DNA from: Acidobacteriota bacterium
GTDB taxonomy: Bacteria; Acidobacteriota; Terriglobia; Terriglobales; Acidobacteriaceae
Length of the DNA: 17,660 nt
NCBI GenBank assembly: GCA_021778875.1
Contig: JAJYBT010000002.1
Location: forward strand, 1 to 17,660
Direction: 5' to 3'
In this document: positions 1 through 8,067 of the stretch, piece after piece
Numbering within the stretch: the first letter of the stretch is position 1
Layout of the letters: every line of letters starts with the position of its first letter
Program-made: the position numbers and the translations under genes
Notes under the pieces: model-generated
What the model was told of the DNA's origin: nothing
Seen by the model: only the letters and a program-made list of their open reading frames with translations
Databases searched by the model: none

Positions 1-2146
1 AGTTGTCCTGCCAAATGTTGGGCGGGATGACCATGATGCTGCCGCCGGCATGCACTGAGAGGTTCGTCGAAGCCTGCCACGAAGCCTGCACGCGCGGCTC
101 CCAGCCGTGTTTGCTGGTCTGGTAGCCGGGCTGCGGATTGACGACATACTGCTGCGCGCCGCTGATGTTCCGGAAGGAGCCGGTGCGCTTTGCGCGTTCG
201 CTGATGGGCAGGTAGAGATCCCAGCGCAGGCCGTAGTCGAGCGTGAAGCGCGGCGTAATCTTCCAACTGTCCTGCAGCCAGAGGGCGTAGTTCTCGCGGT
301 TGATGGCCGCGGGGCCCATGTGATTGCCGCCGGAGACACCCGGGGCGGCGAGTTCGATGGTGTAGACAAAGGCGCTGCCGGAGAGGAAACCGGAGAGCGT
401 GTCGGGCAGGGGATCGCCGATGGCGACATCGTGTGTGCCGCTCTGTGAGGGGATGGCCTCGATGGCGTAGGCCGTACCGCCGCCGACGTTATATTCGCCG
501 TTGGGGCTGATGCCGAAGTAGGTGGTATCGCGGTTGAAGCGGGCTTCAACGCCGGCCCTGATGTCATGCCGCCCGGCTGTGTAGGCTATGGTCTGCCTGC
601 CCTGGAAGAGGTTGCCGTAGGCTTGCATCACCGAGCCGGCAGCGCTGTTGAAGGGCTCGAAAAGGCCGTCGCCGAACTTGACGGCTGGATCGGTGTAGTC
701 CGTGGTGGGAAAGCCGGGGGTGGAGCGCGTGATGCTGAAGAGCGACTCCAGCACGAGGTGCGGGGAGACGGTGCGCGTGTAGTTGCCCATCACGTTGCGC
801 TGGCGGTCAACATATTGCACGCCAAATGCGGGATCGATGGCCGTCTGGTCAGGATTGGTGGTGGGGCCGGTGAGGTTGTCGAAGTTCGCGCGCGCGAAGA
901 ATTGATCCCTGGGCGAAAAGCTGTGATCGATGCGCACGGAGAACTGGTCGGCGTTGGTGTTGACCTTGGACGCGGTTGCGTAGGTGCGATTGCCATAGGC
1001 TCCGGTGGGAACGTTGGGCATGGGATATCGCGCCAGAATGGCCGCAATGCTGGGATCAATGGGCACGTTGAGCGTGTCGGTGGAGCCGTCGGGATAGGTG
1101 ATTCTGTCAATGCCTGCGCGCTCGTCGGCCGTGGGCACGGGCATGACCTGGGTCGTGCCGAGCACCTGGCGGAAGCCCTGATACTGCGCGAAGTAGAAGG
1201 TGCGCTTGCGTCCGTCGTAGAGGTGCGGAAGGTAAACGGGGCCGCCGTTGGTGAGGCCGAACTCATTGCGGCGGAAGGGCGGGATTCTGCCGGGATAGGC
1301 AGGCGTGGCATGGTCAAAGTAGTTGCGGGCGTCAAAGGCGGAGTTGCGCACGAACTCGAAAAATGAGCCGTGGAAACCACTGGCGCCGGAGCGGGTGATG
1401 ATGTTGGTGAATCCCGCCGCGCCGTGACCAATCTCGGCAGGCATCCAGCCGGAACTGGATTGAATTTCCTGGACCGCATCCACGTCGAAGTTGGAGAAGG
1501 TTGAGCCGCCCATCTCGGGATCGCTGATGTCGGCGCCGTCCATGGCGAAGGTGGCCTCAACGCCGCGCTGGCCATTGATGGCGAACTGGGCGGTGAAGTT
1601 GGTGGCGCCGTTGGTGTCGGTCATGGTGCCGGCGGCGAGCAGGAGCAGCGAGCTGAAGTCGCGCTTGTTCAAGGGCAGCGAGCTGACGGCTTCACTGGAC
1701 AGTTGTTCGCCGCCGGTCGCGGTCTGCTGCTTGTCATTGAGAGCCGCCACGCTGATTTCGCCGCGGCCTGAGAGCGTAATGGCAACTGACTGTGAGCCGG
1801 CCACAAGATCGATGGGCTGGTCAAACTCGACGAAGCTTCCAGTTGTCCTGACGGAGAGGCGATACTGGCCAGCGGGCAAAGCCGGGAGCCGGAAGTGCCC
1901 GTCGGCTAAGGTGATGGCGCTTGTTTTGGCGCCGCCGGCAGTGAGGGTGACGGTGGCGGCAATAATCGGTGCGCCACCGGGGTTGCGCAGCACGCCGCTC
2001 CACACGACCTGCGCGGATTGTTGCGCGCCGGCGGCCGCGCAGGCCAGAAGTCCCGCGAGCGCCAGAAGCCAGATGTTGCGCTGTGCAATCGATTGCGTTG
2101 CCAACCGGAGGAAGCGTCCTTTTTCGAACAGAGCCCTTGTGTACAT
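1..2146 (-). CDS. TonB-dependent receptor, Oar-like, with carboxypeptidase-regulatory domain (partial, C-terminus beyond left edge)
   Basis: An uninterrupted minus-strand frame of 715 codons starts at the ATG at 2144-2146 and leaves the window at base 1. The start is fixed by an AGAAGG about five bases upstream and an in-frame TGA just before it. Residues 25-41 are a hydrophobic signal segment, with likely signal peptidase I cleavage after AGA (41). Residues about 48-125 form a CarboxypepD_reg-like beta-sandwich (GxP motif, then DGHFRLPALPAGQYRL). The plug follows with LPLNKRDF (157-164), NGQRG, DGADISDPE and NIITRSGA, all typical of Oar-type receptors abundant in Acidobacteria. The remainder is early beta-barrel, including a WLQDSWKITPRFTLDYGLRW segment. 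The family sits in the outer membrane and takes up or binds large substrates, powered by TonB-ExbBD. The substrate cannot be told from sequence. It is divergent from mnmE, and no anti-sigma or sigma gene lies beside it on this side. Confidence 0.93.
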   Translation of the reverse strand, partial: MYTRALFEKGRFLRLATQSIAQRNIWLLALAGLLACAAAGAQQSAQVVWSGVLRNPGGAPIIAATVTLTAGGAKTSAITLADGHFRLPALPAGQYRLSVRTTGSFVEFDQPIDLVAGSQSVAITLSGRGEISVAALNDKQQTATGGEQLSSEAVSSLPLNKRDFSSLLLLAAGTMTDTNGATNFTAQFAINGQRGVEATFAMDGADISDPEMGGSTFSNFDVDAVQEIQSSSGWMPAEIGHGAAGFTNIITRSGASGFHGSFFEFVRNSAFDARNYFDHATPAYPGRIPPFRRNEFGLTNGGPVYLPHLYDGRKRTFYFAQYQGFRQVLGTTQVMPVPTADERAGIDRITYPDGSTDTLNVPIDPSIAAILARYPMPNVPTGAYGNRTYATASKVNTNADQFSVRIDHSFSPRDQFFARANFDNLTGPTTNPDQTAIDPAFGVQYVDRQRNVMGNYTRTVSPHLVLESLFSITRSTPGFPTTDYTDPAVKFGDGLFEPFNSAAGSVMQAYGNLFQGRQTIAYTAGRHDIRAGVEARFNRDTTYFGISPNGEYNVGGGTAYAIEAIPSQSGTHDVAIGDPLPDTLSGFLSGSAFVYTIELAAPGVSGGNHMGPAAINRENYALWLQDSWKITPRFTLDYGLRWDLYLPISERAKRTGSFRNISGAQQYVVNPQPGYQTSKHGWEPRVQASWQASTNLSVHAGGSIMVIPPNIWQDN

Positions 2147-2476
2147 GAAACCTTCTCAATGCAAAGCCCGCGGCGCGCCGGAACGGATTGGGCGTGGCAG
2201 GGCTGCAGCGAATTTCTCTTCAGCTACTCTCCGTGCGCGCTGGTTCCCTGCAGCACCCGGGACAAAGGCCCTGGTGCTGCAAAGGAATTCCGCGCCGAAA
2301 GACAGCAAGCGGTGCGTTGCGCCAGCTTGCCACAATAGCGACGTGGGGAGTTTGCGCTCCTCTTATGCGGCCGAATGGAGTGTGCCTGTGAGTATTGTAC
2401 TAAAAGGATTTTGTGTTGCATCGGGGGCTTGTTGCTTCTGCAGGACTTCTGAGCAACAGCTACACTGGTCGCAGCC
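2147..2476. other. Divergent intergenic region between the TonB receptor and mnmE
   Basis: These 330 bases hold no convincing gene; the short open frames here lack recognisable products. The region contains the receptor's Shine-Dalgarno (AGAAGG next to its ATG), a strong hairpin at 2249-2281, and an AT-richer patch around 2390-2415. In that patch the minus strand reads TACAAT (2394-2399), a possible -10 for the receptor. The plus strand there reads TACTAAAAGG, a weak candidate for mnmE. No matching -35 boxes are evident. If the minus-strand -10 is used, the receptor mRNA would have a leader of about 240 bases containing the hairpin. Confidence 0.5.
2249..2281. promoter_or_regulatory. Perfect 9-bp hairpin in the receptor/mnmE spacer
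   Basis: TGCAGCACC at 2249-2257 is the exact reverse complement of GGTGCTGCA at 2273-2281. Inside it, past one mismatch, GGG (2259-2261) can pair with CCC (2269-2271), leaving a loop of about seven bases. No T-tract follows on either strand, so it is not a standard intrinsic terminator. It could be a structured element in the receptor's leader RNA or a binding site. The function is inference. Confidence 0.45.
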
Positions 2477-3865
2477 ATGCAGGACGCGCCGACAGCCATC
2501 GACACCATTGCCGCCATCTCCACGCCACCGGGCCGGGGCGGCATCGGGATTGTGCGCCTGAGCGGGCCGCTGGCCGCGGAGTTTGCAGCGCAACTGGTGA
2601 GGTTGCACCATCCGCTGGAGCATGCGCGGGCGCGGCTGGCCGATGTGCTGGATGCGCCGGAAGCGGGCGGCACGCGCATTGACGAAGCTGTGGTGACATT
2701 CTTTGCCGCGCCCCACTCCTACACGGCAGACGATCTGGTGGAGATTGCAGCGCACGGTTCGCCGGTGGTGCTGGAGCTGCTGCTGCGGCGTGCGCTTGCG
2801 CTGGGAGCGCGGCTGGCCGAGCCCGGCGAGTTTACGCAGCGCGCCTATCTGGCCGGCAAGCTTGACCTGACGCAGGCCGAGGCCGTGCGCGACCTGATTG
2901 AAGCGCAGACCCTGACACAGGCAAGGCAGGCCGCAAGCCAGATGGGCGGAGCGCTCAGCCATCGTGTGCAGCCGATGAAGCAGGACCTTGTGGAGCTGAT
3001 TGCGCTGCTTGAAGCGGGCATCGACTTTGCTGAGGACGACGTAGAGGTAACTCCGCAGGCGGAGATTGCGCGGCTCATTGGGGAGATTGCGCCGCCACTT
3101 GCTGCGCTTGAAGCCTCATTCGCGCGCGGGCGCATTGTGCACGACGGGCTGACGCTGGCCATTGTTGGACGCCCGAACGCAGGCAAGAGTTCGCTCTTCA
3201 ATCGGCTGGTGGAGCGCGACCGCGCCATCGTGACGGCGACGCCCGGCACCACACGCGACCTGGTGACGGAACGCATTGCGCTGGATGGCATTCCGCTGGA
3301 ACTGGTGGACACGGCGGGATTGCGCGAGGCATTGGAAGAAGCGGAGCGGATGGGCATTGAGCGCAGCCGCGAGGCGCTGGCCGATGCAGGACTGGTGCTG
3401 GTCGTGCTGGACGCGACTCAGCCGCTGAACGACGAGGAGCGCGGGCTGCTGGCGGCAGTTGAAGGACGCCCGGCAATCGTTGCCATCAATAAGTGCGATC
3501 TGGCGGCCAGAGGCGCTCTGGAGAGTGATGTAGTTGCCGCCGAACTCGCCGGTGTTTCCGCGCTGCCTACGTCGGCGCTGACGGGCGAGGGTATTGCGGC
3601 GCTGCGCGAGCGCATTGTGGCGCTGGCTACCGGAGGAGCCGCAGCCGAGCCCGGCCTTCTGACCAGTGTGCGGCATCAGCAGGCGATTGCCGTGGCGCGC
3701 GCGGCGCTTGCTGACGCGCTCCATGCCAACACGAGCGGCATTCCCCACGAGATGATTCTTATCGACCTTTACCGCGGGTTGTGGGCCCTGGATTCACTCA
3801 CCGGGCAAACCACGCCGGACGACATCCTGAACCTTATCTTCTCCACCTTCTGCATCGGGAAATAA
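2477..3865 (+). CDS. mnmE: tRNA uridine-5-carboxymethylaminomethyl(34) synthesis GTPase MnmE (TrmE)
   Basis: A 462-residue protein of standard family length. MnmE works with MnmG to install (carboxymethyl)aminomethyl groups on U34 of several tRNAs, using a folate-derived carbon; it acts in the cytoplasm as a GTPase dimer. Residues 1-120 match the N-terminal tetrahydrofolate-binding domain (DTIAAISTPPGRGGIGIVRLSG start, then GEFTQRAYLAGKLDLTQAEA). The helical domain is split around a Ras-like G domain with G1 GRPNAGKSS (231-239), G2 TPGTTRD (255-261), G3 DTAG (278-281), G4 NKCD (338-341) and G5 TSAL (365-368). The C-terminus ends in the hallmark CIGK (459-462), whose cysteine is essential in characterised homologues. 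All key residues are present. The Shine-Dalgarno before ATG 2477 is weak. mnmG is not in the window, so the gene appears to stand alone. Confidence 0.98.
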   Translation: MQDAPTAIDTIAAISTPPGRGGIGIVRLSGPLAAEFAAQLVRLHHPLEHARARLADVLDAPEAGGTRIDEAVVTFFAAPHSYTADDLVEIAAHGSPVVLELLLRRALALGARLAEPGEFTQRAYLAGKLDLTQAEAVRDLIEAQTLTQARQAASQMGGALSHRVQPMKQDLVELIALLEAGIDFAEDDVEVTPQAEIARLIGEIAPPLAALEASFARGRIVHDGLTLAIVGRPNAGKSSLFNRLVERDRAIVTATPGTTRDLVTERIALDGIPLELVDTAGLREALEEAERMGIERSREALADAGLVLVVLDATQPLNDEERGLLAAVEGRPAIVAINKCDLAARGALESDVVAAELAGVSALPTSALTGEGIAALRERIVALATGGAAAEPGLLTSVRHQQAIAVARAALADALHANTSGIPHEMILIDLYRGLWALDSLTGQTTPDDILNLIFSTFCIGK

Positions 3866-3959
3866 TCCCGCGCTCGGCGGCGCGAGCAGAGTGGACATGA
3901 GTCAGGATACCGCTCTGGCGGCGCATTCTGCGCAGGAGAGAGTGCGCGCGGCTATTTTG

Positions 3960-3967
3960 TATAGAAT
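3960..3967 (+). promoter_or_regulatory. Possible -10 element for the GH35-GH20 pair
   Basis: TATAGAAT occurs in an otherwise GC-rich spacer 40 bases upstream of the preferred GH35 start, after a TATTTTG stretch. Transcription from it would give a leader of about 30 bases ending in the GAGG ribosome site at 3997-4000. No clear -35 hexamer is seen at the expected distance, so this is a -10-like match only. Confidence 0.3.
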
Positions 3968-4006
3968 GTCCGGCATTGCAACTTGATTGCAGATCCGAGG
4001 TGCAGT

Positions 4007-5848
4007 TTGCGTTCAAGGCGGATTTTCACAGGGGTGATGGCGCTGCTGCTTTGCAGCGTCGCTGTCAGGTCGCAGCAGGCGGAGCGGCAGCGGTTCGGCG
4101 TGAGCGGAGGGCAGTTCGTTCTCGATGGCAAGCCGTTCCAGGTGATTTCAGGCGAGATGCACTACCCGCGCATTCCACGCGCTTATTGGCGCGACCGGCT
4201 GCGCATGGCAAAGGCCATGGGGCTGAACACGATTACGACGTACGTCTTTTGGAACGTGCATGAGACGCAGCCTGGAGTGTACGACTTTACCGGCAACAGG
4301 GATGTCGCGGAGTTTGTGAGGGAAGCGCAGCAGGAGGGGCTCTATGTGATTCTGCGGCCCGGTCCCTATGTCTGCGCGGAGTGGGATTTTGGCGGCTACC
4401 CTGCCTGGCTTCTGAAGGACCACGGAATGAAGGTGAGGAGCAACGATCCTGCATTCCTGGCGCTGGTGCGCGGATGGTTCAACCGGCTGGGCAAGGAACT
4501 GGCGCCGCTGCAGATTGAGAATGGCGGACCCATCATTCTGACGCAAGTCGAAAACGAATATGGATCCTATGGCAGTGACCATGCGTACATGGAGCAGATT
4601 CACCAGGCGCTTGTGAAGGCCGGCTTTACGAAGTCGCAACTCTACACGGCCGATGGGCCGGAGCAGGTGCCCAATGGATCGCTGCCTGAATTGCCTGTCG
4701 GAATCAACTTTGGAGGCGAGAAGCCTGGCGATGCGCAGCGCGCGTTTGCCGTGCTGAAGAAGGTGCGTCCCGGCGGGTCGTTTTTCAACAGCGAGTACTG
4801 GGCTGGATGGTTTGATCATTGGGGCAGCAGGCATGCGCACACGAATGCCGAAGCGCAGGCCGCCAACCTGAAATGGATGCTGGAGCAGGGATATTCCGTC
4901 AGCGTGTACATGTTCCATGGCGGGACGAGCTTTGGATGGATGAACGGCGCAAACAGCGACGGAAAAGGCAGCTATGAGCCGGATGTGACGAGTTACGATT
5001 ACGACTCGGCGCTGGATGAAAGCGGCAGGCCGACGGCAAAGTATTTCGCCTTTCGCGATCTGATCGCCAAGGCGACGGGCAAGACTCCGCCGCCAGTTCC
5101 CGCGGTGCAGCCTGCCGTGAGCACGCCTGCGGTACGGATGGTGGAAACAGCATCCTTATGGGACAACCTGCCCGAGCCGTTACGGTCACAGAACATTTTG
5201 AGCATGGAAGATGTGGACCAGGCGTACGGGTATATTTTGTACCGGACCACGTTGCAGGCTGCTGCCAGCGGCGAGCTGGCGCTGGATGCGCTACACAGCT
5301 ATGCGGTGATTTATCTGAATGGCAGGCAGGTGGGAACGCTGGACCGGCAGTTGAAGCAGGACAGGATGATGCTGGACGTAAAGGAAGCTCCTGCGCGGCT
5401 GGACATATTGGTAGAGAACACCGGGCGCATCAACTTCGGGCCTGCGATTCCCGGCGAGCGCGCGGGCATTACGCAGCGCGTGACGCTTGCAGGACAGGAA
5501 CTGCGCGGGTGGGAGATCTATCGATTGCCGATGGATGCGCCGCAGCTTTTGAAGTACAGCAGCAGGAATTGTGAGGGCCCCTGCTTTTATCGCGGCCAGC
5601 TTCAGGTCTCGCAGGTGGGCGACACGTTTCTCGATACGAGCGCATTCACCAAGGGTCAGCTTTGGCTGAACGGCACGGCGCTGGGGCGAATATGGAATAT
5701 CGGGCCGCAGCGAGCGCTTTACGCTCCTGGGCCGTGGCTCGTGAAGGGAAACAATGAGGTGGTGGTGTTCGACCTGGAAGGAAATGCAGGGCGCACGCTG
5801 CGCGGCGTGGATGCGCCGATGCTGAATGGCCTGCCCGCAAATCCGTAG
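4007..5848 (+). CDS. Secreted glycoside hydrolase family 35 beta-galactosidase
   Basis: GH35 enzymes remove terminal beta-linked galactose with retention of configuration. I prefer the TTG start at 4007 (613 residues): GAGG at 3997-4000 sits six bases upstream, and the product opens with a clean signal peptide, a basic LRSRR followed by a hydrophobic FTGVMALLLCSVAV and cleavage near RSQ. A TTG at 3983 and an ATG at 4037 are in-frame alternatives. Numbering from 4007, the TIM barrel spans about residues 28-350. It includes SGEMHYPR, the acid/base region QVENEYGSYG (E184 predicted) and the nucleophile region FFNSEYWAGW (E263 predicted). C-terminal residues about 380-600 look like the galactose-binding-like beta-sandwich (jelly-roll) domains usual in the family, including LYAPGPWLVKGNNEVVVFDLEG. 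GH20 starts 33 bases after its stop, suggesting cotranscription. Linkage preference (beta-1,3, 1,4 or 1,6) cannot be read from sequence. Confidence 0.94.
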   Translation: MRSRRIFTGVMALLLCSVAVRSQQAERQRFGVSGGQFVLDGKPFQVISGEMHYPRIPRAYWRDRLRMAKAMGLNTITTYVFWNVHETQPGVYDFTGNRDVAEFVREAQQEGLYVILRPGPYVCAEWDFGGYPAWLLKDHGMKVRSNDPAFLALVRGWFNRLGKELAPLQIENGGPIILTQVENEYGSYGSDHAYMEQIHQALVKAGFTKSQLYTADGPEQVPNGSLPELPVGINFGGEKPGDAQRAFAVLKKVRPGGSFFNSEYWAGWFDHWGSRHAHTNAEAQAANLKWMLEQGYSVSVYMFHGGTSFGWMNGANSDGKGSYEPDVTSYDYDSALDESGRPTAKYFAFRDLIAKATGKTPPPVPAVQPAVSTPAVRMVETASLWDNLPEPLRSQNILSMEDVDQAYGYILYRTTLQAAASGELALDALHSYAVIYLNGRQVGTLDRQLKQDRMMLDVKEAPARLDILVENTGRINFGPAIPGERAGITQRVTLAGQELRGWEIYRLPMDAPQLLKYSSRNCEGPCFYRGQLQVSQVGDTFLDTSAFTKGQLWLNGTALGRIWNIGPQRALYAPGPWLVKGNNEVVVFDLEGNAGRTLRGVDAPMLNGLPANP

Positions 5849-5881
5849 TGGTTAGTAGCGAAGTTTACTTGGGAGAAATGA

Positions 5882-7987
5882 ATGGCCAGAAGTGCATTGT
5901 CTTTGGTTGGAGATTGCCGGGCGCGCGCCGCGTTTCTGGCGCTCTGTATTTTTTCTTTTGCCACTGTTGCATGGGGTGAAGAGCCACCGAACGCGACAGA
6001 GCGGCTGAGACTGATGCCGCTGCCAAGTCATGTGGAATCAGGCACAGGCTATCTGGTCCTCGATGCACACTTCAATGCAGCCTTTACTGGCTCGCATGAC
6101 CAGCGCCTCGATGCGGCGCTTGACCGCATGCTTGTGCGTCTGGACCGGCACTGCGGCGAGATTCTTCGCGCGCAGGCTGCTGCTGGTGACGGCTCATCGC
6201 CTGTGCTGACGATTCAAACTGCAGGGCCCGGCAATGCCGTGCAGAGCGTCGATGAGGACGAAAGCTACCAGTTGAAGATCACGCCCACGAAGGCGGAAGT
6301 GACCGCAGCAACAGACGTGGGAGCGATGCATGGAATGGAGACGTTCCTGCAACTTGTCTCGGCGGAAAACGGAACCTGCCGCTTGCCGTCCGTCACCATC
6401 GATGACGCTCCTCGATTTCGCTGGCGTGGGCTCATGATCGATGTGAGCCGCCACTTTGAGCCTGTGGATGTGATTAAGCGGACCCTCGATGGAATGGCTG
6501 TGGCAAAGCTGAACGTGTTCCATTGGCACTTGAGCGATGACCAGGGCTTTCGCGCCGAGAGCAGGAAGTTTCCGCGATTGACGGCGGCAGCCTCTGGAGG
6601 CCAGTTCTATACGCAGGAGCAAATGCGCGACGTGGTTGCGTATGCGCGGGCGCGCGGCATTCGCGTGGTTCCTGAGTTCGATATGCCTGGTCACACGTCG
6701 AGCCTGCTGCTGGCTTATCCGGAATATGAATCGGGCGAGGAAGTGCGAGCGCTGCCCACCGTGTTTGGAATTCACGAGGCAGCGCTGGACCCGAGCAATG
6801 AGAACACTTACAAGTTCATCGATGCTTTTGTGGCGGAGATGGCCGCGATTTTTCCCGATGCATATTTTCACATCGGCGGGGATGAAACCGATGGCAAGGA
6901 GTGGCTGGCGAATCCGCGGATCGCGGCGTTCATGCAGAAGCAGGGCTTCAAGACCGCGGCGGATCTTCAGGCGTATTTCAATCGCCGCCTGTTGCCCATC
7001 CTCACACGCCATGGAAAGAAGATGATGGGCTGGGATGAAATTCTGAATCCGGCGCTGCCGAAGGATATCGTGGTGCAAAGTTGGCGCGGCGAGGCCTCGC
7101 TGGCTGAGGGAGCCACGCAAGGCTATGTCGGCATTTTGTCTGCGCCGTATTATCTTGACGCGCAGAAGACTTCCGCGGCGATGTTTCTGGCCGATCCGCT
7201 GCCGGCAGATACAAAGCTGACGCCGGAGCAGCGGCGTCTGATTCTAGGCGGCGAGGTCTGCATGTGGAGCGAGCAGATTAACGCCGCAACGATCGATTCG
7301 CGCCTTTGGCCGCGCACGATGGCCATTGCCGAGCGCTTCTGGTCGGCTCAGTCCGACCGGGATGTTGCGGACATGTATCGGCGGCTGCGTGTGGCCTCAC
7401 TCGAGTTGGAGGACGTGGGCCTCACGCATATTTCAGGCCCTGAGAAGCTTCGGCGCAGCATCTGGGGATCAGAGGACACAGGACCGCTCGACGTTCTTGC
7501 GGCAGTCAGCGAGCCGGTGAGCTTTGGCGAACGCGCCCGCGGACAGCACACCGATGCGCTCACCACGCTCAATCGCTTCGTCGATACGGCTGTGCCCGAC
7601 CCACCAGCGCGGCAGGAGATTGCGCGCCTGGTGGACGCGATTCTCGCGCGGGACCACGCGGGCGAGTCTCAGGCCGCTGCGATTGAGTTGCGCAGGCGCT
7701 TGATGCAGTGGCAGGCGGCAGCGCCTGCCATTGCCGCGATGTCGCGCCGTTCTCCCATGCTTTCAGACATCGGCAAACGTGCTGAGCAGCTTGGCGCTTC
7801 TGGCGCGACTGGGCTGGAAGCCTTGTCGTATCTGGAGGCGCATGCTGCACCGGCTGCAGATTGGAAGGCACGCGAGATGGCAGTTCTTGCCGACGCGGAT
7901 CAGCCTTCCGCGCTGGTGCGCTTTGTTTTTCTGCCGGAGCTGCGGAGGCTCGTGGAAGCTGCGGCGGCGGAATCACCGCGGCCGTGA
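5882..7987 (+). CDS. Secreted glycoside hydrolase family 20 beta-N-acetylhexosaminidase
   Basis: A 701-residue exo-glycosidase predicted to release terminal beta-GlcNAc or GalNAc by substrate-assisted catalysis. The ATG at 5882 has GGGAG six bases upstream. A signal peptide (residues 1-32, cleavage after AWG) implies export. Residues about 42-171 match the GH20b alpha/beta domain, followed by the catalytic TIM barrel (about 174-510). Visible active-site elements are RWRGLMIDVSRHF (180-192, substrate-binding Arg182), HWHLSDDQGFR (214-224), PEFDMPGHT (264-272) and the catalytic pair D334-E335 in HIGGDE. QSWRG (399-403) and a CMWSEQ segment complete the conserved pocket. Residues about 515-701 form an alanine-rich, probably helical C-terminal extension of unknown role. 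It follows GH35 by 33 bases, so the two likely act in series on glycans ending in Gal-HexNAc. The sugar source could also be peptidoglycan or chitin fragments. Confidence 0.95.
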   Translation: MARSALSLVGDCRARAAFLALCIFSFATVAWGEEPPNATERLRLMPLPSHVESGTGYLVLDAHFNAAFTGSHDQRLDAALDRMLVRLDRHCGEILRAQAAAGDGSSPVLTIQTAGPGNAVQSVDEDESYQLKITPTKAEVTAATDVGAMHGMETFLQLVSAENGTCRLPSVTIDDAPRFRWRGLMIDVSRHFEPVDVIKRTLDGMAVAKLNVFHWHLSDDQGFRAESRKFPRLTAAASGGQFYTQEQMRDVVAYARARGIRVVPEFDMPGHTSSLLLAYPEYESGEEVRALPTVFGIHEAALDPSNENTYKFIDAFVAEMAAIFPDAYFHIGGDETDGKEWLANPRIAAFMQKQGFKTAADLQAYFNRRLLPILTRHGKKMMGWDEILNPALPKDIVVQSWRGEASLAEGATQGYVGILSAPYYLDAQKTSAAMFLADPLPADTKLTPEQRRLILGGEVCMWSEQINAATIDSRLWPRTMAIAERFWSAQSDRDVADMYRRLRVASLELEDVGLTHISGPEKLRRSIWGSEDTGPLDVLAAVSEPVSFGERARGQHTDALTTLNRFVDTAVPDPPARQEIARLVDAILARDHAGESQAAAIELRRRLMQWQAAAPAIAAMSRRSPMLSDIGKRAEQLGASGATGLEALSYLEAHAAPAADWKAREMAVLADADQPSALVRFVFLPELRRLVEAAAAESPRP

Positions 7988-8015
7988 ATGCATTTCTTCA
8001 ATGCTGACTTTGGGC

Positions 8016-8043
8016 GGCAGGCTGCGCTTGTGCGCGGCCTGTG
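8016..8043. terminator. Hairpin between convergent GH20 and lactonase genes
   Basis: CAGGCTGCGC (8018-8027), loop TTGT, GCGCGGCCTG (8032-8041) form a 10-bp stem in plus-strand RNA with one G-U wobble. Two further pairs (C8016-G8043, and a G-U) extend it. It sits in the 80-base gap between two converging stop codons, where a bidirectional terminator is expected. No U-tract follows on either strand, so termination might be weak or protein-assisted. Confidence 0.45.
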
Positions 8044-8067
8044 GCGAGCAGAGTGCGCAGGTATTCA

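Noticed and set aside
566..1366. 266-codon plus-strand frame, and a 261-codon minus frame at 790-1575, within the TonB receptor region
   Set aside because: Both overlap the continuous receptor frame, which has signal peptide, plug and barrel features. The alternatives show only biased composition.
2037..2048. LLAC near residue 36 of the TonB receptor as a lipoprotein signal
   Set aside because: Leu at -2 is unusual for a lipobox and a good signal peptidase I site (AGA before QQ) follows. TonB receptors of this type are not usually lipoproteins.
3872..3887. GCTCG/CGAGC stem after mnmE as a terminator
   Set aside because: Only a five-base stem with a six-base loop and no T-tract; chance is likely in DNA this GC-rich.
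4148..4918. 256-codon minus-strand frame opposite GH35, and a 308-codon one at 6194-7120 opposite GH20
   Set aside because: Antisense shadows of enzymes with intact catalytic motifs; no ribosome site or domain recognised.
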